The notes under the pieces are model-generated. The model was not told the DNA's origin. It searched no databases and was given only the letters and a program-made list of their open reading frames with translations. 64,000 nucleotides of DNA, taken from assembly GCA_043780595.1 (NCBI GenBank), contig JAYWCL010000214.1, positions 1 through 64,000 on the forward strand, in the 5' to 3' direction. Shown here one piece after another: positions 59,891 to 64,000 of the stretch; position 1 is the first letter of the stretch, and every line of letters starts with the position of its first letter. Position numbers and translations under genes: made by a program. This stretch comes from Limnoglobus sp043780595 (GTDB lineage Bacteria; Planctomycetota; Planctomycetia; Gemmatales; Gemmataceae).

Positions 59891-60783
59891 TTTTCGGTAT
59901 CTGTGAGTTTGAGAAGAAATTCAGCGTGTGTTCGATCCTTTAGTTTGGCTTCCATAAGACCGATGGCCGTGTCGTACATTCTGCGGGCGGGTGCACCGAG
60001 TAATGCAGAATCGATTTTCGCGACCTCCGCTTTATCGAACGCTTCTAGCAGCACAGAATCTCGGCTAATCGTGTTACTCAGTGTGAACGAGACGAATTCA
60101 TGACTCTTTTTAATTGCCAACTTCTGGTAATCTGTCAGTTGATTTCGATTGTGCGCGTTGAGCAAGTTTTGTTTCGCTAGTAATTCCCCCATGGCATCGG
60201 TTAGAGCCGGGCCGGCCGACATACCGACGATGAGGGTTTGCATTTGCCGAATCACCGCCTCGTCGTGCTCGATATGTGGCTGGTAAAGCTTATCCTGATT
60301 TGCCACTCGCCACGCTTCATGCTCATTGGCAAGACTTTTGACGGATGTGAGTGCCAGTTGAGATTTCTGCTCGTTGACACGATCGACCCACATACGAATC
60401 CTTTTGGGATACTCGTCAATCTTTTCACGGACGCCGGGTGCCAGTGTTTGAGGATCGACGCCCCAGAAAACGGGCAAAGTCCGCTCGGCTGACATGATGA
60501 TCGAGGCGACGCGATCACTCAACTGCTCAGTCGGTGGCTCGGCTTCCAGGCGAGCGAGACAACGATCGATGTAAAGACACGAAACCGCAACATCGTCAAT
60601 TTCTTTCACGATCTCGTTCGGTCCGTTCTTCGTACCCGATGCCTGGATCGGCGTGCTCGTTGCCGAAGATTTCGTTGAATCTCCGATGGCAGACGAATTG
60701 AAAACGGTGCGACCGAGCATTACGCCAACGAACATGCAGGTAATCCCGACGATGGCAAACAACCCGGCAGACTTTCGCAACAT
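59869..60783 (-). CDS. Membrane-anchored exported protein, unknown function
   Basis: A 304-residue protein with one N-terminal membrane helix (SAGLFAIVGITCMFVGVMLG) and then a soluble, largely helical domain (EKIDEYPKRIRMWVDRVNEQ, LYQPHIEHDEAVIRQMQTLI, GPALTDAMGELLAKQNLLNA). No known motif is seen. ATG at 60783 is preferred over one seven codons upstream because it begins the basic-hydrophobic signal anchor. Its stop overlaps the next gene's start by 22 bp, so the two products are probably made in fixed proportion and may interact. It is transcribed away from the polysaccharide deacetylase gene. Confidence 0.7.
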   Translation of the reverse strand: MLRKSAGLFAIVGITCMFVGVMLGRTVFNSSAIGDSTKSSATSTPIQASGTKNGPNEIVKEIDDVAVSCLYIDRCLARLEAEPPTEQLSDRVASIIMSAERTLPVFWGVDPQTLAPGVREKIDEYPKRIRMWVDRVNEQKSQLALTSVKSLANEHEAWRVANQDKLYQPHIEHDEAVIRQMQTLIVGMSAGPALTDAMGELLAKQNLLNAHNRNQLTDYQKLAIKKSHEFVSFTLSNTISRDSVLLEAFDKAEVAKIDSALLGAPARRMYDTAIGLMEAKLKDRTHAEFLLKLTDTEKWPLSNY

Positions 60784-60958
60784 GATTGGTGTCCTCTGAA
60801 ACAAAGGAGTGCTTTAGAAGTTCGGCAATAAAACGCAACGCACTTCAATGTATCATGCATTGAGCGCGGTGGTTTGACAAGCATGAATTCTTGTAAAGAG
60901 ACGGATCGGTTTCATTAGTTTTTCGGTGACCTACGAGGCGATCCGCTAGAAAGTGAAT

Positions 60959-61855
60959 ATGGCAAACAGCGAATCGACGGCATCCGGGTACGTTTTGAGT
61001 TTCGACATCGAAGAGCATTATCGAATCGAAGCCGCCGCGAATATCGAATGTTCACCGGAAATGAAGCTCGATTACGCGAATCGCATGGAGCGTTCGACGC
61101 GCGCGATTCTGGAGCGTCTCGCGGCAGCGAATGTGAAAGCGACGTTCTACGTCGTCGGTCAGATTGCGGAAACGCACCCGCAACTCGTTCGCGACATCGC
61201 CGACGCCGGTCACGAAATCGGCACGCACAGTTACGACCACCAGCGCGTACACCGCTTCACCCCGCAGACGTTTGCGGCCGATCTTCGACGGAGTAAGGCG
61301 GTTTTGGAGCAAACGTCGGGCGTGGAAGTGTTCGGCTATCGCGCGCCGACGTTCAGCGTCGTGCGGCAGACCGCGTGGGCCATCGACGTGATTGCCGAAT
61401 GCGGCCTGATCTATGATTCGTCGATCTTCCCCGTTCGCCACGACCGTTACGGCATCCCCGATGCCCCACGAACGCCGTTTATCGCAGTCGGCAAGACGTC
61501 CGAGATACTCGAACTGCCACCCGCCACGTGGCGGATCGCGGGCCAGAACCTGCCCGTCGCAGGTGGCGGGTATTTCCGGTTGTTCCCACTGATGATTATG
61601 AAAGCGGGCTTGTCGCAGTTGCGGCGTACGACGAAGCCCGCGATGGGGATGACGTACTTCCACCCGTGGGAATTCGACGTGGATCAGCCGAAACTCCCAC
61701 TGAAAGCGCTATCGAAATGGCGCACGTACGTGGGGATTCGCAAGAGTTTCCGCCGACTCGAACACCTCTTGAAACGCTACCCGTTTCGCCGGGCCATCGA
61801 CATCGTTCGCGAACTCGAACCGCAACGCAGCACCTTGCCGCGATTCACGATTTAG
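60959..61855 (+). CDS. XrtA/PEP-CTERM-type polysaccharide deacetylase
   Basis: A 298-residue carbohydrate esterase (NodB fold, with the DUF3473-like C-terminus of the XrtA-associated group). Motifs are LSFDIEEHYRIEAAANIE (metal aspartate), KATFYVVGQIAETHPQLV, DAGHEIGTHSYDHQRVHRFT (H.xx.H metal site), VFGYRAPTFSVVRQTAWAID and a late TYFHPWEFD. It should remove N-acetyl groups from an exopolysaccharide sugar. This subgroup is typically encoded with PEP-CTERM/exosortase loci, and a PEP-CTERM protein gene overlaps its 3' end by 11 bp. A GTG two codons before the ATG at 60959 is also possible. There is no signal peptide, as in most of the group. Confidence 0.93.
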   Translation: MANSESTASGYVLSFDIEEHYRIEAAANIECSPEMKLDYANRMERSTRAILERLAAANVKATFYVVGQIAETHPQLVRDIADAGHEIGTHSYDHQRVHRFTPQTFAADLRRSKAVLEQTSGVEVFGYRAPTFSVVRQTAWAIDVIAECGLIYDSSIFPVRHDRYGIPDAPRTPFIAVGKTSEILELPPATWRIAGQNLPVAGGGYFRLFPLMIMKAGLSQLRRTTKPAMGMTYFHPWEFDVDQPKLPLKALSKWRTYVGIRKSFRRLEHLLKRYPFRRAIDIVRELEPQRSTLPRFTI

Positions 61856-62276
61856 GCGTGCGGCGACGGCGGACGTTGTAACCCATCGCTGCGGCGAGTC
61901 CAATCGCGGCCGAGATTAACATCGTCGGTTCGGGCACCACTTGCGGGCGCACAATCGGTGGCACGGGGCACGCGCATGGCGGTGGCACCACGGGTGGCAC
62001 GAACGGCGGCGGTGGCACGGGCGGGATCACCGGTGGTGGCGGCACGATCGGCGGAACCACCGGAGGTACCACGGGTGGCACAACGATGGGTGGAACCACG
62101 GGTGGCACGACAATCGGTGGCGTGACCGTCGGCGGTAATGTCGTGACTTTCGTTACGGTCGGTGGGATCGGCGGGAAGAACCCTTCGGCGTTCTGCGTGC
62201 AAATTGTAAACGCCGCAACTCCGAGTACCCCAACGGGTAACGCGGTCCGCAATAGGCTATTCCATTCGATGACCAT
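61845..62276 (-). CDS. Proline-rich PEP-CTERM surface protein
   Basis: A 143-residue exported protein. After an N-terminal hydrophobic signal (LLRTALPVGVLGVAAFTICT) comes an almost uninterrupted Pro/Val/Ile region of about 85 residues with repeats of the type PPIVVPPVVPP and a CACPVPP cysteine pair. It ends with a PEP-CTERM signal (VVPEPTMLISAAIGLAAAMG, then YNVRRRR). The tail predicts processing and anchoring by an exosortase. The convergent deacetylase gene overlaps its stop by 11 bp. The proline stretch would form an extended polyproline rod. The opposite strand reads as a Gly/Thr-rich open frame by necessity. Confidence 0.85.
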   Translation of the reverse strand: MVIEWNSLLRTALPVGVLGVAAFTICTQNAEGFFPPIPPTVTKVTTLPPTVTPPIVVPPVVPPIVVPPVVPPVVPPIVPPPPVIPPVPPPPFVPPVVPPPCACPVPPIVRPQVVPEPTMLISAAIGLAAAMGYNVRRRRTPKS

Positions 62277-62671
62277 GGGATCGACCTCCGATTCTAACCG
62301 CCGTGCATCTGTGTGCTGTTAGAATCGGTTGTCTGGCTTTCGCGGCTTGAATAAATGATCCGGTTTACGCGGAATACGCCATTTCGCAGGCTTGTGATGC
62401 TGCTCCAGTGTCCCCCGACACCATTCGCACCGTCAATCCGTCGCATTCCGGCTGCCCGTGCCTCGGCTCGGATTTCGCAATTGCGGCCTCATGGGGAAAC
62501 GGACATCTCGCGTTACCTCGGCAACTTCTCGCCGAGACAGCCGACGATATGAAGGTCTTGCCCGAGAGTGATTTCCTCGGCTAGATCGGTCTCGAATTTT
62601 CCTCGAAAAAGTGAGTGAGTGAGACCGATTCGATATGATGGCGAAAACCGTTCACTCGAAGAGACACGCCC
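62277..62671. other. Gene-free gap before the kinase with an inverted repeat
   Basis: About 395 bp between the PEP-CTERM gene and the kinase. No convincing gene is present; short frames exist on the plus strand but lack start signals. ATCGGTCTC at 62585-62593 and GAGACCGAT at 62621-62629 are inverted copies with a 27-nt spacer, about 45 bp before the kinase ATG, and could be a regulatory hairpin or operator. Confidence 0.4.
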
Positions 62672-63661
62672 ATGTCGCCCCCCGAGCCGAAGCGTCTGGA
62701 TCAAACGCAAGATTGGATCGCTCCGTCCGATGCCTTGAACCAGACGCAGGAATACATCCCCAACGGCGTCGCGCCCGCACCGCAACCCAAACCCCCGACG
62801 AAAGTCCTCGTTAGCACGCTCGGCGATTTTCGCCTCATCGGCAAGCTCGGCGAAGGCGGCATGGGTACCGTCTTCAAAGCGATTCAAATTAGCCGCAACC
62901 GCATCGTTGCACTGAAAGTGATGTCGAAGGAACTCGGCGCGAAGGCGAGTTTCGTCGAGCGATTCCACCGCGAAGTCCGGATCATGGGGAAGCTCGATCA
63001 CACGAATATCGTGCGACTCATCGCGGCCGGCGAAGCGCACGGTTTCATCTTTCTCGCGATGGAACTCCTCGAAGGTGGCACGGTCGGCACGTGGCTCGGC
63101 AAGCTCGGTCGCTTCACCGTTCCGGATGCCGCACTCATTGCGAAATCGTGCGGGATGGCACTGCAATACGCGCACGAATCGGGGCTGATTCATCGCGATG
63201 TCAAGCCGGACAACTTGCTGATTTCCAAAGCCGGGATCGTCAAACTCGCCGACCTCGGCCTGGCGAAAACCGACGACGATGCGGACGTCGGACTGACGCG
63301 AACCGGCATCGGGATCGGCACGCCGCTCTATGCGGCCCCCGAACAAGTCCGCGACGCAAAACACGTCGATCCGCGTTGCGATCTGTACGCGCTCGGTTGC
63401 TTGCTCTACCACTGCCTGACGGGCATCACGCCGTTCCCTGCCACGGACATGCTGACGCTAATTAAAGCGAAAGAAAAGGGAACGTACGCGACGGCCAGCA
63501 TCGTCAACAAGCGAATTCCGCCCACACTCGATCGCATCCTCTCGCGACTACTCGCCAAGCTACCCGATCACCGCTACCCATCGGCAGTGGAGTTCCTACA
63601 GGAACTCGAGTTCACCGGTTTAGCCGGAGAGGAACTGAGCTTCTTGGCGACAGCGACATGA
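62672..63661 (+). CDS. Soluble Ser/Thr protein kinase
   Basis: A 329-residue Hanks-type kinase with no membrane helix and no other domain after it, unlike the other two kinases in the window. Motifs are FRLIGKLGEGGMGTVFKAIQ, VALKVMSKELG, LIHRDVKPDNLLISKAGIVK, LADLGLAKTDDDADVGLT (DLG in place of DFG), GTPLYAAPEQVRDAKHVDPR and DLYALGCLLYHCLTGITPFP. All catalytic residues are in place. The 50-residue N-terminal extension is Pro/Gln-rich and ends at the kinase domain. It probably phosphorylates a partner found elsewhere in the genome; no adaptor gene is adjacent. Confidence 0.95.
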   Translation: MSPPEPKRLDQTQDWIAPSDALNQTQEYIPNGVAPAPQPKPPTKVLVSTLGDFRLIGKLGEGGMGTVFKAIQISRNRIVALKVMSKELGAKASFVERFHREVRIMGKLDHTNIVRLIAAGEAHGFIFLAMELLEGGTVGTWLGKLGRFTVPDAALIAKSCGMALQYAHESGLIHRDVKPDNLLISKAGIVKLADLGLAKTDDDADVGLTRTGIGIGTPLYAAPEQVRDAKHVDPRCDLYALGCLLYHCLTGITPFPATDMLTLIKAKEKGTYATASIVNKRIPPTLDRILSRLLAKLPDHRYPSAVEFLQELEFTGLAGEELSFLATAT

Positions 63662-63707
63662 TGACGCGAGGTTAGCCGGACGGGTGTAACCGCGTTTCCG
63701 GCGTGGG

Positions 63708-64000
63708 TTAGGCTGGGAATCCCTCGTAGCTTCCCACGAGTTGCCGATGCGGATGCATGCGTTCGGCTCCCTCGACTTGTCGCCAGTTTCCAAATTCTTC
63801 CGCCGCGTTCGAGGCATTCACCGCTCGCAAATTCAGCATCGCTTGTGCGCCTTCGAGCGTCCAACGCATCCCGCCTTGCTCCATCCGATCCTTGATCACA
63901 TGACGACACGCGCCCTCGATCACGCCCGTCGCAATTGGATAACCTGCCGTCAAATACTCGTCGTAACGCATCCGCTCCGCGTTGTTCTCGAAGTACCCGC
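63708..64000 (-). mobile_element. ISKra4-like transposase, C-terminal part (cut by window edge)
   Basis: The minus-strand frame is open to the right edge and reads GYFENNAERMRYDEYLTAGY, then PIATGVIEGACRHVIKDRME and GGMRWTLEGAQAMLNLRAVN, the conserved end of ISKra4-type transposases. The final 30 residues (AAEEFGNWRQVEGAERMHPH and onward) complete the protein, which stops at 63708. Its N-terminus, catalytic core and IS ends lie outside the window, so I cannot say whether the element is intact. Confidence 0.75.

Noticed and set aside
60850..60900. TTGACA-like hexamers between the divergent genes at 60783 and 60959
   Set aside because: A good -35 exists on each strand but no -10 at a suitable spacing, so no promoter is called.
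61941..62322. Plus-strand Gly/Thr/Trp-rich frames opposite the PEP-CTERM protein
   Set aside because: They mirror the polyproline stretch; the minus-strand frame has a signal peptide and a VPEP sorting tail.
62355..62584. Short plus-strand frames between the PEP-CTERM gene and the kinase
   Set aside because: No start signal, no resemblance to any family; could be gene debris but cannot be supported.
62513..63412. 299-codon antisense frame opposite the third kinase
   Set aside because: The plus strand encodes all kinase motifs; the antisense frame has none.
1..64000. Search for tRNA, rRNA, CRISPR and phage genes
   Set aside because: No cloverleaf-like, rRNA-like, repeat-spacer or capsid/terminase/portal signatures were noticed; this was by eye and small RNA genes could be missed.

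Overview
The window looks like chromosomal DNA from a planctomycete of the Gemmata/Gemmataceae type. The basis is lineage-marker families rather than any rRNA: three DUF1501 proteins (603-1961, 15207-16664, 52066-53493), a PSCyt1/DUF1549/DUF1553 partner (16854-19376), Hanks-type kinases fused to TPR or to SUMF1 plus leucine-rich repeats, a WD40 protein with the short C-terminal domain common in Gemmata, a YXWGXW/proline-rich secreted protein, and PEP-CTERM proteins. G+C is high and even. I see no rRNA, tRNA or CRISPR array.

Layout. 1-5.2 kb: a CheW-like end, a DUF1501 protein, a TPR kinase and a SprT-like metalloprotein. 5.4-10.3 kb: carB, then 5-formyl-THF cyclo-ligase and purU (pyrimidine/arginine and one-carbon folate metabolism). 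10.4-19.4 kb: a lipoprotein, an MFS transporter, the YXWGXW protein and the DUF1501/DUF1553 pair. 19.5-21.5 kb: an accessory strip with a MITE-like element, copy 1 of an unfamiliar 340-bp repeat, a small zinc-ribbon protein, an IS66-type transposase remnant and a membrane protein. 21.6-31.4 kb: a GT39-like glycosyltransferase coupled to hldD, a degenerate M24 peptidase, a WD40 protein, a TPR-metallopeptidase and a MazG-like protein. 31.4-35.8 kb: an ABC-type operon without a visible classical permease. 35.9-44.3 kb: a secreted alpha/beta hydrolase, a cyclophilin, clpS, an FHA-GAF-PP2C phosphatase and an ECF sigma/anti-sigma/secreted-protein operon. 44.3-44.6 kb: copy 2 of the 340-bp repeat. 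44.8-48.9 kb: a large PEP-CTERM protein, decayed HEPN/MNT fragments, two orphan addiction-module genes and a long imperfect inverted repeat between them. 48.9-64 kb: a site-2 protease, tadA, a PQQ-propeller protein, DUF1501, a palindrome array, a kinase-SUMF1-LRR protein, priA, an overlapping pair of unknown exported proteins, an XrtA-type polysaccharide deacetylase next to a proline-rich PEP-CTERM protein, a soluble kinase and the edge of an ISKra4-like transposase.

How they fit together. Housekeeping genes (carB, purU, priA, tadA, clpS, cyclophilin, hldD) are scattered among envelope, signalling and secretion genes. The clearest functional clusters are the folate pair, the GT39-hldD surface-sugar pair, the 31.4-35.8 kb operon, the sigma/anti-sigma operon, and the deacetylase/PEP-CTERM pair. 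The parts least explained by known families are the paired 340-bp repeats (19709-20047 and 44270-44610), the 48.1-48.6 kb inverted repeat, and the 59.1-60.8 kb gene pair. Identities come from reading motifs; no database was searched, and all start choices are judgements from frame and Shine-Dalgarno-like sequence.
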